Shown: piece by piece, positions 1-10,920 of the stretch
How positions within the stretch are numbered: position 1 is the first letter of the stretch
Layout: each line of letters begins with the position of its first letter
Source of the DNA: Shinisaurus crocodilurus
Lineage: Eukaryota; Chordata; Lepidosauria; Squamata; Shinisauridae
Length of the DNA: 64,000 nucleotides
NCBI GenBank assembly: GCA_021292165.1
Contig: CM037877.1
Span: forward strand, 8,299,980-8,363,979
Reading direction: 5' to 3'
The notes under the pieces: model-generated
The model's input: the letters and a program-made list of their open reading frames with translations, nothing else
Databases searched by the model: none
What the model was told of the DNA's origin: nothing
Translations under genes and position numbers: made by a program

Positions 1-67
1 GCGATTTAGGTGTTGTTGTTTTTCTTTTTACATGAATAGCTGTGAATATTTTCTTGTGGATTTTTCC

Positions 68-817
68 TAGGGATGTGAAAGGAATCCAATTGAGTGAGTG
101 AAAATCTGTCGGATTTTCACAATTCAGTCCCCCAGATTCTGCTCTGTTAGCCCCACGCTGGTGCCGACTCACTGTGGGACGAGTCGAGCCAGCTCGCATA
201 CTCCTGTCTGCGATTTGCACATTTTTTAAACCACTATGGAAATTTGCACAAAAATGGGTGATGATCTGCACAAATCGACACCTGAAAACCACATAGATCT
301 GCACGATATGCACAAAACTGGCCCTATTTGTGCAAATCACCCATTTTTGCACAAATGTCCCTGGCGGTTTTAAGAAAATGTGCAATTGCAGTCTGTCTTA
401 CAGTTGGAAGTCCGAGAAAAAAAACCTTGACTTGACCCACTTCCAATCATCGGATCAGAAGCGGCCAAGAAATCCATCAAGCTCAAACAAGAGGGATTTC
501 CCTGCTTCGGTACATCCTTATTGTTTCCAAATGCTGTGCATCAATCGTGCACATCTAGTGAAAGGCACACATTCTTCTCCCATTGATAAAACCATATTTG
601 TGCACATTTTTAAAAAAGTACACATTTTTTCATGCAGATTTTTCAAACGTATTCAAACACAGGGTTTTTTTGGTTTGCGAATCATATTGCAAGCTCAGAA
701 ATGTACGGACTTGGACCACCAATTGCATCTGAGTCCATGTTCAGTGAGTCCAGAAGGTGCAAACAGGATAAATCCTGATAAAACCACAAACTGAAATAAA
801 TTTCTCATCTATCCCTA
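68..817. mobile_element. Ac-like hAT non-autonomous element (TAGGGATG termini)
   Basis: The left end reads TAGGGATGTGA and the right end CATCTATCCCTA, an inverted pair. The interior is AT-rich and repeats words such as TTTGCACAAA and TGTGCA. The right half (about 540-815) closely matches 9960-10656, with the same order of blocks, so this is a repeated family. Termini of the form (C/T)AGGGATG are those of maize Ac and its relatives (known). The flanks agree at only 5 of 8 positions, so the duplication is not convincing. No transposase is visible; the 154-codon reading frame inside has no recognisable domain. Confidence 0.6.
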
Positions 818-1323
818 CTTATCCCATTGCTGTACTGATTTAATAACTGGGAATATTTTCCTGACTGTTTTATTTAAACCTTTTAATATAAAACTTGTAA
901 TATATATATAATTATATATTTAATATAATTTAATATAAACCTTGTAATAGGAACCCTTTTATTAGTGCATTTTGTTTGTTAAGATGACATTTCAAGGGGA
1001 ATTTAAAAACAAACAAACATGTTTTTTATGGGAAACAAAAGCAGAAATATCTCAAGGTTGGGGTGAGGTCTGCATACATCCTTACCTGAAACCCTTAGAA
1101 AACATTTATGGAGGCTGTTACTCAAACTTTGCTGTGGTGGTCATCTTCTCCTCAACAATACTGAATGTTCTATTGGTGAAGAAACTCTCTCCATGCAGTG
1201 GACCGAGGCACAGTAATATCATATGGAAGTTCTATCCATGATGTTGCATCAGTGACAGCACATTCACACACAGAAAACGAATCACTTGATGTTGCAATTG
1301 TCAGGTGGTGAACATCTACATGA
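818..1323. other. Unclassified AT-rich stretch
   Basis: Contains a short AT-rich low-complexity run near 895-930. I see no gene, and no repeat I can name. The part next to the LINE (about 1170-1323) could be LINE 5' sequence too decayed to read. Confidence 0.4.
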
Positions 1324-3326
1324 TGTAACCCTTTACAATCAAAAGATGGCACCAAACTCTTAAAAGACAAAGAGTCTATTGCACTGCGTTGGAAAGAGCA
1401 TTATTATGACCTTTTAAATCGTAAGTCTAAGGTGGATAATGAGATTTTTTCGCAAATCCCGCAAAAACAAATTAAAGAGGAACTTGCAATACTCCCCACT
1501 TTGGATGAAGTAAAAAAAGCCATTAATCAAATGAAGAACAACAAAGCTAGTGGACCAGATGGGATTCCTGCTGAAATCTTTAAAGAAGGGGGGCCCGAAC
1601 TTGTACAACATCTTCATAAACTCATCGAAAAAATCTGGATAAGAGAAGAGATCCCAGAAGACTTCAGGGATGCCATAATTATCACCTCTTTAAGAAGGGT
1701 GATAGAACAGACTGTGGAAACTATCGGGGCATTTCTCTCTTAGCAACCGCAGGTAAAATATTTGCTAGGATTCTCGCAAACCGTCTTCTATCTATTTCAG
1801 AAGAGATCCTCCCTGAAACTCAATATGGTTTCCGCCCCTCTAGAGGGACAGTAGACATGATTTTTACTGCACGTCAGCTCCAAGAAAAATGCCGGGAGCA
1901 AAATCAACCCCTTTATATGGCATTTATCGATTTGGCTAAGGCCTTTGATACTGTAGACCGTACAGCTCTCTGGACTATCCTTATGAAAATTGGATGCCCC
2001 AATAAATTTGTGAATATCTTGCGACTTCTCCATGACAACATGACGGCAACGGTTTTGGACAACAACGGCTCTCATGGTGCTCCATTTAAAGTGGGATCAG
2101 GTGTTAAACAGGGATGTGTTATCGCCCCAACATTATTTGCCATTTTCATCGCCATGGTTTTACATCTTGTCAAGGGGAAACTTCCCACCGGTGTGGGAAT
2201 TATATATCGAACAGATGGAAAGCTTTTTAATCTCAGCAGGCTGAAAGCAAAAAGTAAGGTAATTACAACCTCCGTTGTGGAACTTCAGTATGCTGATGAT
2301 AATGTGGTCTCCGCACATTCAGAGGATGATCTCCAAACTATCCTAAATGCTTTTGCAGAAGCATACGAAAAACTTGGTCTCTCACTTAACATCAAAAAAA
2401 CCAAAGTGCTTCATCAGCAAGTGCAAGCCAATCCTTTGGTGATGCCATCTATCCAGCTTGGCGGGACAATACTGGAAAATGTCGATCATTTTCTCTATCT
2501 TGGCAGCTATCTTTCTGTTACAGCTAACATCGACAATGAAATCCAGCATCGTCTGAGCTCCGCAAGTGCCGCATTTTCTCGAATGAAACATAGAGTGTTC
2601 GAGGATCGGGATATTTGTAAGAAGACCAAAACACTGGTTTATGAAGCCATTGTATTACCAACTTTATTGTATGCCTGCGAAACATGGACTATCTATAAAC
2701 GTCACTTCCACCTCCTTGAAAGGTTTCATGAACGTTGCCTCCGGAAAATCCTGCAAATTACTTGGGAAGATAGGCGAACAAATGTCAGTGTACTGGAAGA
2801 AGCAAAGACTACTAGCATTGAAAAAATGATCCTTCAACGCCAACTTCAGTGGACCGGTCATGTTGTTCGAATGCCTGACTGCCGTCTCCCAAAGCAGTTA
2901 CTTTACTCCCAACTCAAGGATGGAAAGCGGAATATCGGTGGTCAATATAAGAGGTTTAAAGATGTTCATAAGGCTAATCTAAAAAAATGCAATATAAACA
3001 TCGAAAACTGGGAAGCTCTGGCCCATGAACGATCTAAATGGAGGTTGGCCTTTCACAAAGGTTCCATGGACTTTGAAGAAGCCCGAGTGCAAGGTGAAAG
3101 GGAGAAACGTGCTAAGCGAAAAGCACGTCAAATGAATCCTTTACAGGACCATCTTCTATCTGGTAACCTGTGTCCTCACTGTGGGAAGCTGTGTGGATCT
3201 AGAATTGGCCTCCACAGTCACTTACGGACCCATCGCTAGAGTCTACACAATCTTCTTTAGAATTTCCTCCTTTTATCCCGGAAGACAATCTTACTCGGTC
3301 ACGAGTGATCGCCTGATGATGAACCC
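1324..3326 (+). mobile_element. 5'-truncated RTE-like LINE
   Basis: A non-LTR retrotransposon fragment. It holds the reverse transcriptase and C-terminal region, a stop at 3237-3239, and a short 3' UTR of about 85 bases ending in GATGATGAA. A short 3' UTR ending in trinucleotide-like repeats is usual for the RTE group. No apurinic endonuclease domain is present, so the 5' half is missing. Clade assignment rests on the general look of the protein and is not certain. Confidence 0.75.
1345..3239 (+). pseudogene. LINE reverse transcriptase with C-terminal C2H2 finger, one frameshift
   Basis: The protein begins in one frame (1345-1685; NKASGPDGIPAEIF lies near 1540-1581) and continues in another from about 1686 to the stop at 3239. 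A single small indel near 1680-1690 therefore breaks it. The downstream frame carries the fingers-palm blocks ISLLATAGKIFARIL, ETQYGFRPSRGTVDM, FIDLAKAFDTVDR, SGVKQGCVIAPTLFA and the catalytic YADD at 2289-2300. After the RT come a thumb-like region (YLGSYLS, LLYACETW) and GHVVRMPDCRLPKQ. The last 21 codons (3171-3233) form a classic C-X2-C-X12-H-X3-H zinc finger just before the stop. The role would be target-primed reverse transcription of the element's own RNA. Apart from the frameshift the frame is open, so the copy is not very old. I am sure of the RT, less sure of the clade. Confidence 0.85.
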
Positions 3327-4257
3327 ATCCTATGGACATGGTATGAAGGCACATAATGGACTTCACTTTGTGAAGCTAGACAGGCTTGGGTCTGGTCAGA
3401 GTCTTGGAGAATGTGTGAGAACCATATGAATGCCACCTTGGGTTCCATGAGGGAAGAAAGAACTGCCTAGGGCTCCATGATGGAATAGATAAATGCAATA
3501 AATAAATCACCTCACATGCAACTCATGTTTGAAAAATCAAAGAAAATGTCCCCATCTCAGTACCGACCAGTATATTTTCAGTTCTGAATCATGCTGGTCT
3601 CTTCCATCCCTTCAACATCTCTATTGCAACTGCTAGGTAAAGGTAAAGCACCCCCCCCTTTGCAACTTGTCCTGTAATTAGGGGGTTGAACCTTTGCTCA
3701 TGAGGTATCGATCTGCTGCCGTCTGCCTGTAGCTCATTAGGTATTCCTTCATTGTTTCCTATGCAAATTAAGTTAATGAGAATTAGGAGCATAATGGAGA
3801 CCATTCACCGTTCTAGTTGGTGGAAAATGGGTTTGACTACCAATTTTCCATTACAGCTGTTTTGTAATTACTTCGGAGCTCTCTGAATTCTAATGGTGCT
3901 ACTGAGCTGCTCTGACAGATTCTTCTGTGCAACCTCTACCCACACATGTGCACACATACACACACACACACACACACATGCACAAACCCTTTAAAATGTA
4001 AGCCTCTGTGATCTGAAGTCTAAAATAAGGTTTTTGCTGGGGGGTGGGTGGAGTTGGAAGAAATCCCTTGTTATTATTTCAGACAGCAGGTGCAGGCACT
4101 GAAATGTCCCTGTTTACATGGAACATTCTCCATTTTCTGATACCTTTCCCTGGTGTAACACTGCCTCTGTTTTACCCTTTGAGGAGATGTGGGAAGTGCC
4201 TTTTTTTAACGTTACTGTGCATACATGGCCATTTCAATTCTTCAGCTTTCAGGTTGC
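3327..4257. other. Unclassified stretch with possible SINE tail and (CA)n
   Basis: At 3634-3647 the sequence AGGTAAAGGTAAAG resembles the antisense 3' tail of Sauria SINEs, but too little follows to call one. A (CA)n microsatellite lies at about 3957-3979. No gene is seen. Confidence 0.35.
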
Positions 4258-4330
4258 TCATAGCATCATAGAATTTTACAGTTGGAAGGGACTTTGGAAG
4301 TCATCTAGTCCAACCCGCTGTTCATACAAA
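4258..4330 (-). mobile_element. CR1 LINE 3' end, antisense
   Basis: Begins with ATCATAGAATTTTACAGTTG and continues with the block GGAAGGGAC...TCTAGTCCAACCC. This is the antisense of the CR1 3' end, whose sense form ends in ATTCTATGATTCTATG (compare 14930-14950). It is strongly 5' truncated. Confidence 0.8.
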
Positions 4331-4860
4331 ATTTGCAATGCAGGGTACAACTACAACATCTTTCTCCTCTGGATCTCTAGAAGTTAAATATCTCTCTCTG
4401 TGTGTGTGTGTGTGTGTGTAAGGGGGGAGGTATCGTGACTGTAGTGGAGATGCATGTAAAAGTCCATGTTAAAATACTGAATGTGATGCATTGCTTTGTT
4501 TCCAACCTAAACCATATAGTAAATATATAGGGTAAAACTATGTTGAATCATCGGTAAAACTCCCAGAGCCACAGTGCAATCACACACTGCCTTGATCATT
4601 AGGAAGTAGAGGTGCATTGAATTTTTGCCCTGACACATTTTTGAAGCCGAAAGTATGCTTTTCAAGGTATCAGAAGTACACCCACTTCTACCTTCTTCAC
4701 ACTGCTTTGACTTAGCAGATGGCATCAGCTGATGACCATACTGGGACCTATATTTTTTGAATCCATGGGCAGAGGAATCAGCCTTTGAGAGAGCATAGAA
4801 ACCCTGGAATGTTATGGAACTTCCCTAGTTTTCTCTGTTATTCCACCATCACCCGACCTG
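4331..4860. other. Unclassified stretch with (TG)n
   Basis: Holds a TCTCTG/(TG)n microsatellite at about 4390-4420. I see no gene or named repeat. Confidence 0.35.
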
Positions 4861-4879
4861 CAGTTGGCTACCATTCCCA

Positions 4880-5100
4880 GATATCTGATTGGCTGGAGCA
4901 CAGTACATAAAGACCTCTTCTGTCACATGATCAGTGTCCATCTTTTTGCTCCATTGGTGACCAGCAGCCAACAAGCTTGAAATGGGAGGGGAAAGAATTC
5001 CAAGAAGCAAGCAAGCAAGCAAGCTTATATAGGCCCCAGAGAGGGATAGCTTGTGGTGGGTGCTATCGCAAGAAGAAGAGGACAGGCAGGCAAAGGTGAG
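4880..5100 (+). promoter_or_regulatory. Candidate TATA/CCAAT promoter with splice-donor-like site
   Basis: Two inverted CCAAT pentamers (ATTGG at 4888-4892 and 4953-4957), a TCACATGA E-box-like site at 4923-4930, a TATATA box at 5026-5031, and 65 bases further a donor-like AAAG|GTGAGG at 5092-5101. Order and spacing fit a promoter plus a short first exon. No coding sequence follows, so this could drive a non-coding transcript, be part of an old LTR or LINE 5' region, or be chance. A (GCAA)n run lies just upstream of the TATA box. Confidence 0.25.
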
Positions 5101-5214
5101 GGACTGAGCTGAGGGAAGCTGAGAGACTGTGGCCCAGGGAGCAAAGCAGAGAGTGAGGTGAAAAGTCAGGCACTGACAGCAGGCAATTGTTCTTCAAATC
5201 ATCTATTTTAACAG

Positions 5215-5296
5215 TGCAACCCTATGAATGTGTACTCTGAAGTAAGTGCCATGGCGTTCAGTGGGCCTTAGTCTCATGTAAGTGTGTATGATTGCA
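5215..5296. mobile_element. Short foldback MITE (GCAATCCTA family)
   Basis: Starts TGCAACCCTATG and ends TATGATTGCA, an imperfect terminal inverted repeat. The interior block ACTCTGAAGTAAGTGCC matches the copies at 23917 and 24811. About 82 bases, no coding capacity. Confidence 0.6.
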
Positions 5297-5419
5297 GCCT
5301 TTAAAAAAATGTGTAAATATAACAAAGATGTGTGTGCAAACCTGTGTATTCTCCTGTACAGGCTGCCCTCATCCCTACATTCGGAGTAGGAGGACTTGCT
5401 TGCTCACTGTACCGAGGCC

Positions 5420-5768
5420 TAATGATGTTAATTTGGCCATGGTGTGAAGAAGGGCCTTCTCTGTTGTAGTGCCCACCATGTGGAATGGTCTCCCCATTGA
5501 GACCAGGCAGGCTCCTGGTGTGGAGAGTTTCCACTGACTGACTTAAAGCACATTTGTTCCCCCACCCTGTTTGACGACAGCTACTAGCATTGCCAGCTAT
5601 CCCTGGTTATTTTAATGAGATTCTATGGTTTTATCACTGTTTTACTGATTGGTATTATGGTCTTTTATCGTATTTGTTAAATTGTGAACCCCTTTGGGAT
5701 TTTTTTTTTTAAAAAAAATGAAAAGTGGTATAGAAATAATCTGAAATAAAATGAATCAATAAATATTG
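5420..5768 (+). mobile_element. L2-like LINE 3' end
   Basis: The decayed block GAAGAAGGGCCTTCTCTG followed by TGTGGAATGGTCTCCCC corresponds to the L2 protein motif AFSVAAPTLWNSLP, intact at 25093-25533. A non-coding tail follows, ending in AAAGTGGTATAGAAATAA and AATAAA-type repeats. The frame is broken. Confidence 0.7.
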
Positions 5769-7474
5769 GTCCTCTTCCAAGGAGAGAGATTGTCTGCAGA
5801 GTCTTGTTGAATCAAGAACTCACTGAGAATCAGAAAATCAGTGAAACCATCTCAAAGCTTTTTTCCGTTTTGGTCTATAAGGTATTTTGCTCATCGAAAT
5901 GGAGCAACACATATTGCTTTGATTTTAAAGTTCACTTCCTGATTTTACACTTTTTAATTTTATGCTGTGACCTTCCCCGAGTCTTAAGGAAATGGCAATA
6001 TTGAAAAAGAAAACCCTACATAATAATAATCATAAATACAAAATGGGCAAAAGGAATAACTCTCTCGATTAAGCACCTGTGTTCAGGACGGAGCTAATAC
6101 CGAGTTCTTTATATCTCCTCTACTATGAGCCGCGTTTTAATTGAACACAAAATTCAAAAGGTCAAATTCATGTAAAATTTAAAGGCCATTTTTATTATTT
6201 GACATGGAACAAATTGTAACTTTATATCGCCTTTAGATGCAATTCTGTTTGATGAAAATTAGATTAAGCTAAAATCAAACACGCCCTTTTAAGGCATACT
6301 GATGAAATGTTAGAACATATCGTACACTGGAATGGCATCTCTTAGTTTCCTCCATAAATATCAAGGAAAATATTGGGCAGAAAGTACATTCCACTCATTT
6401 GCATTAATACAAATGAGAACTATTAAGTTTAGCTGATTAGCATATTCATATGTATGCTAGGTGGTGCCATGTATTCAAAATAGTCTCTGATTACAGACCC
6501 GAAGTATTACATTTAAAAGCGGAACCTTTCAAACTCCAAATGCGCCTCTCATTATATTTCAGAACAGAATATAAATGGAAACAATTTAGAAAGTGAAGAC
6601 ACAGTAGATCCAATCTTTTCCCCCCACTTTAATTTGCACAAAGCACACAATTGAGGAGATTTAAAAAAAAAATTAAAGAAAGGAAGTAAACATAGACAAA
6701 TTTAAGCAACAGAAGAAACTGGCTATTCATTTCCCCATTTAATTAGAATGACGTTGGTTCATGGAGCGCAAATATAGGGCAGCGTTGTTCCACAAATGTT
6801 GACATGACATCTGAGCAATGACTCAAGGAGTTAAGTGAGTCTAACTTCCTCTGAAGAGGAAGTTCAGGGCTTGAACCATATGTCTCTTCATCGGAGACTA
6901 GGACTTATCCTAATAAACTACCCTGGTGTCTGCATCAGGTAGGACTAGAGTGACCAGTTACACAGTGTGAAGAAAAGGAGACATCCACTACCAAAGAAGA
7001 GGGCTTCGATAGGACTGTCTTCTATTTGAAGGAGTCCCTGCATTGGAAGGGCTGTCCCATCCAATCCCAGTTTAAAGATCAGTGAGCCATAAGGACTGTT
7101 GCCCATCCAAAGTGAGCACCTGGACAGCAGTCTGAACAGGCAAGCACATAGGTCACCTAGTCATAGTCTTCTGCACTATGGTGAGATGTACTGTATCTCT
7201 ATTTAAATTGTAATAATTATTCCTAATTATTTCTATGTGTATACACATACAAATTAGCATATTCAAATGTTATGCAAATCACTGTCCAGTTTTGTCCTCT
7301 TTTTTGGTGATGCATTTCCTCTTTTCTTTTATTTTCTTTTGAGATTCGTAAGTGGCTGCCCTATGCCTCCCTCTCCCAATCTTCCAGTGGGTTTTTGCCC
7401 TCCTGTCACCCAGCTGAATGCAGAGAAATATGGCTGGATCAAATGTTCAGATCAGAGGGGGTTTTTTAATAATA

Positions 7475-7475
<1 letters not shown>
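5769..7475. other. Repeat-poor AT-rich block, candidate conserved non-coding DNA
   Basis: No repeat family is recognisable here, unlike most of the window. The core (about 6040-6680) has a perfect POU octamer ATTTGCAT at 6397-6404 inside an inverted repeat (CTCATTTG 6395-6402 and CAAATGAG 6410-6417), a run of TTAGCATATTCATATG, and other homeodomain-like TAAT words. This composition is typical of vertebrate developmental enhancers, but conservation cannot be tested from one sequence. The flank 6830-7260 shows nothing I can name. Confidence 0.35.

Positions 7476-7476
<1 letters not shown>

Positions 7477-7528
<52 letters not shown>
7477..7528. repeat. (GAT)n microsatellite
   Basis: About 17 tandem GAT units, nearly pure. 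Confidence 0.95.
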
Positions 7529-7685
7529 CACTGTCATCATATGCTTTAGTTTTATTACTTGAGGTGCCCTGGAAGTTTTACCGAAGGGTGGCATTAAAAA
7601 TATTTTAAATAAATTACACTGTGGTTAAAGGAGTTGCTTGTGTAGGGAGAGAGGAACTGGCAGAGGAGCAGAGGGGAGCTGCAGC

Positions 7686-8045
7686 TAGGGATGTGTACGG
7701 AGCTCAATTCGGAGGTTGAAGTCCAGCTAACTTGCCAGGCTTGACCGCCCCCCCCCCCGAGCTCCGTTCGCCCTACCTTTTCCCTGACTCGACTAGCGTT
7801 CTCGCAAGCTGAGCTGGGGAAGGTGACTTCTGGGTTCTGGCACTACATGGTTCACGTGGAAAATGGCGTATGATAAGTTAAAAATGGCCTAATTTTGCAC
7901 AAATTTTTAACGTAATTTACGCTATTTTCTATGTAAACATGAAGCCAGGTGGGACCCAGAAGTCTGGCGAGCACCTCAGCTGGCGCTCGCACTCGGCTCG
8001 GCCCGCGCGCCATGAGTCAAGTGCTGGGCAGGTCGCCCATCCTTA
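7686..8045. mobile_element. Ac-like hAT element, GC-rich subfamily
   Basis: Termini TAGGGATGTG and CCCATCCTTA. The outer arms are GC-rich and carry GGAGCTCAATT and CGAGCTCCG. The core is AT-rich with GCACAAATT and is flanked by inverted blocks (GACTTCTGGG at the left, CCCAGAAGTC at the right). The same layout recurs at 23985, 36990 and 43734. The flanks agree at 5 of 8 bases. Confidence 0.7.
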
Positions 8046-9130
8046 GCAGAAACTATGGACCATTTGCAGGCATACAATTCAAATACTCAACTCATTCCAT
8101 TTCTAGGCTGAATTACTGCTGCTGTGCCTGTAATGTCCTGGCTCCTCAGATCTTTTAAACAAAATATTGACTTTATATTAGCTACATTAGATCAACCATT
8201 TCACATATGAGTTTCCTTAAAGACATTATAAAAAATATCTTCAAGACACACACAGAGAAAGGAAACGTTAGAATTATCCCCCCCCCCATTTTTATGGGGT
8301 TGCAAATTGAGCTATAAGCTGGAACCCTTGCTGAAGTATCACTCCCTTTGGCAACCTTACCCAACTGTGCTTCTCTTGGTTAGCGTTCTTTAATGCACTG
8401 CAATGCGCCCACACACATTAATTGCAGGGTGTATGTGCTGGACTTCACTAGACAGCTGCACAGAACAGTTGGTCCATAACAGCATCCATCTCTCTCAGTT
8501 CTTTGGCAGGAAAATTCCTTGGTTCCCCAAAATAATGTGAACTACAGGCACTTTTGGTTCCTGTAATTGAAGTGTGCATAGACACAGAGTCAGCTGTTTG
8601 ACACAACTGGAAATAGACTTCTTTACTTTCCTCAGTAATTTGAGCATATTTTAAGACACTAGACTCATGGGATTAACCCTTTCCTTCTGAGTAGGGCTGA
8701 ACTGTGATGGCACAACTCATGCTACGTTCGTGTGTGTGTGTGTGTGTGAAAACATCTCCCACTTTCAATGAATTTCTGTATTCCTCGCAAACACATTCAT
8801 GCCATTTTGATGCCATTCTTCTCAGTATCATTTTCCTTGTTCTTCTTGGCCCTTCAGTCCTCAGCTTCATTTTCCCACACTAATGTTTAGTGCAATTGGA
8901 AATGACACTCTGTCCCTGACATTGCTGGTATGATATGATGGTGATGATATGAGGGCATGGTGACATCATAGATGCTATAACCAAGTCACCTGGATCACCA
9001 CAGCCAATCAAATTAAAGGCAAGTGTGGTCAGCTAGTTGTTTTAGGGGCACGATCCTTGCTTCAAGTGCAAGAGGGTCTGAATATGAATCCCGGATAAGT
9101 CTAGGGCTGTGAGGAGAACAGAGTCTTACC
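8046..9130. other. Unclassified stretch with (GT)n
   Basis: Mostly unique-looking sequence. A (GT)n run lies at about 8731-8749 and a homopolymer C run near 8279-8287. No gene is seen. Confidence 0.35.
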
Positions 9131-9134
9131 TTAT

Positions 9135-9300
9135 CAGAAGGGCTGAAATTCAGTAAGAGAGCACATGTTTTGCATGCAGAAAGACCTAGGTCCAATCCCT
9201 GGCATGTCCTGGTAGAGTTGGGAAAGACCCCCATCTGAAAACCAGTAGCACCTTTCTCAGTCTGCATAGTCAATACAGATGGGTCAGTGATGTGACTTGT
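9135..9300 (+). mobile_element. tRNA-Ala-like SINE, decayed
   Basis: TTTTGCATGCAGAAAGACC (anticodon-loop region with TGC), a B-box remnant AGGTCCAATCC, then CTGGCATGTCCTGGTAGAGT. Blocks follow in the same order as in the clearer copy at 21361. A-box and tail are eroded. Confidence 0.7.
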
Positions 9301-9810
9301 ATATTAAGATGGTCCTGAAAAGCAGCAGCACAAAGGGAGACAAAACGGTGTAGCCCAACATGTAAACAGTTCAAATGTTTGCCATGATCTTTCTTTCAGC
9401 AATTTATTTGGCTGCGACAAAGGTCCAGCTTGCTTCTTTTGGTCAGACACCTTGGCTAGAGATAAGCAGATAAGAAAGGCCCTGAAGCTGTTGTTCCCAA
9501 GCAATTGGTATCCAGAGTCTCTGGTCCTGGAGGTGGCATACAGCCATCTAGTAGCCATTGATAGCTTTATCTTCCATGAATTCATTTACTTGCCCTTTTC
9601 AAACCATCTAAGATGGTGGGTGTTACCACACCTTGGCTGTAATTGTGTTGGCACCTTCTTGGACCTTCCTGAGTACGTCAATATGGACTTGCTTCTTGGA
9701 TTCTGTCCAGGTCTTCTGGTGTAGCATTCTACCTCAGCTCTGGCCCCGATCCTACTGCATCCCAAGGAGGAATTTATTTATTTATTTATTATATTTTTTA
9801 ATCCCAAGGA
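9301..9810 (-). mobile_element. Decayed antisense CR1 segment and flank
   Basis: Between about 9485 and 9620 the blocks GGAGGTGGCATACAGCCAT, AGTAGCCATTGATAG and CCTTTTCAAACCATC match the antisense CR1 copy at 22490-22600. The remainder is unclassified and ends in a short TTTATTTA run near 9770-9790. Confidence 0.6.
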
Positions 9811-10658
9811 GGAATGTGTGAATCAGCAAAACTTGAGCTCATCAGAGTTCTCTAAATTCCATCTCAAAGCTTGTTCTGACTCAAGTGTGAATCAGATTGT
9901 GAGATTTACTTTTTTCCCTTTTTGCATGAAAATCTGTGCTTTTTCTAAATGTATACATCGTGCATGTTTGAAATGTGTGCATTCTTCTCCCATTGATTAA
10001 AGCATATTTGTGTGCATTTTTCAAAAGTACACATTTTTTTCATGTGCATTTTTCAAAAGTACACATTTTTTTCATGTGCATTTTTCAACATTCACATGTT
10101 GTTGAATGATTATTATTATTTTTAGCGTTGTAACATCGAGCCTCACCCGGGCAAAACGGGTCCGAAATCGGCCTCGCTCACGCCCAGCGAGGCCTTACCT
10201 TTGTCTTCGGGGCGGCTTGCCTCTCCGTGGTGAGCCACCCGCGCAGACCACTCCGGTCCGGAAATGACACAACAGGACCCTGCACAGGTGCGCTGGACCC
10301 CTGTGGCATGTTCTGCACCTGCGCAGTGTCCCGTCGCGTCATTTCCGGTCCCGAAAGTGACGCGACGGGACCGGAGAAGGTGGATCAAGCGGCGCGGAGA
10401 ACTTCTCCGTGCTGCTCAGAAGATCGAGTCGGGGGGGCGCCCCCACAGAGAATCGAGTCGGGGGTGCGGAGAGCCCCCGTCAAGGTTTGGATGCATCGGT
10501 AATTATTTTTTTGATCCATGAATCACATTGCAAACCCTGAAATGTACAGACTTTGACCACAGATTGCGTCTGAGTCCATGTTCGGTCTGGAAGGTGCAAA
10601 ATGGGTAAAATCCTGATCTTTAAAAAAAGAACTGAAACAATTTTTTCATATATCCCTA
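9811..10658. mobile_element. Ac-like hAT element with nested GC-rich insert
   Basis: Left end GGAATGTGTGAATC is degenerate; right end CATATATCCCTA is clear. The left arm (CATCTCAAAGCTTGTTCTGA) matches in reverse the element ending at 58409, and the right arm (GAAATGTACAGACTTTGACC) matches 700-715 of the first element. A 26-base unit around CATGTGCATTTTTCAAAAG is tandemly repeated near 10010-10090. The GC-rich segment 10135-10500 interrupts it. Confidence 0.65.
10135..10500. mobile_element. GC-rich insert related to 28292-28370
   Basis: A sharply GC-rich block inside AT-rich DNA. GTAACATCGAGCCTCACCC and GGTCCGAAATCGGCCTCGCT have clear counterparts at 28298-28350. CpG-rich inverted blocks around 10320-10375 (TCCCGTCGCGTCA and TGACGCGACGGGA) form a hairpin. 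It is probably a truncated Ac-like GC subfamily member. Reading frames here are composition artefacts. Confidence 0.5.
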
Positions 10659-10750
10659 GTCCCAAGCCTTTGCCTCAATATTTGCACAAGCCAATGTCTA
10701 CAGGTCCAAAACCCAATGCACACTCCACTGCATATACACACTGGATATAC
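10659..10750. other. Short spacer before the palindrome
   Basis: Unclassified sequence between the Ac-like element and the perfect palindrome. Confidence 0.4.
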
Positions 10751-10790
10751 ACCAAGGGATGGCTCACATGCATGTGAGCCATCCCTTGGT
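10751..10790. repeat. 40-bp perfect palindrome
   Basis: ACCAAGGGATGGCTCACATG is followed directly by its exact reverse complement. There is no spacer and no mismatch, and symmetry ends sharply at both outer edges. Its termini match no element family listed here. Confidence 0.97.
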
Positions 10791-10877
10791 CTCTCACATT
10801 ATTGATCTCTCATTCTCAGTGGGCTCTTTAGGTATTCCTTTAAGAAGAGCCCTCCACTGTGAAATGTACAAAACTAT

Positions 10878-10879
<2 letters not shown>

Positions 10880-10916
<37 letters not shown>
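10880..10916. repeat. (CT)n microsatellite
   Basis: A nearly pure CT tract. Confidence 0.95.

Positions 10917-10920
<4 letters not shown>

Noticed and set aside
330..794. 154-codon frame
   Set aside because: Lies wholly in an Ac-like non-autonomous element; no domain, and the related copy at 9811 is not open in this frame.
4861..5110. Solo LTR of an endogenous retrovirus
   Set aside because: CCAAT and TATA words are present, but I see no TG...CA ends, target duplication or polyadenylation signal in the right place.
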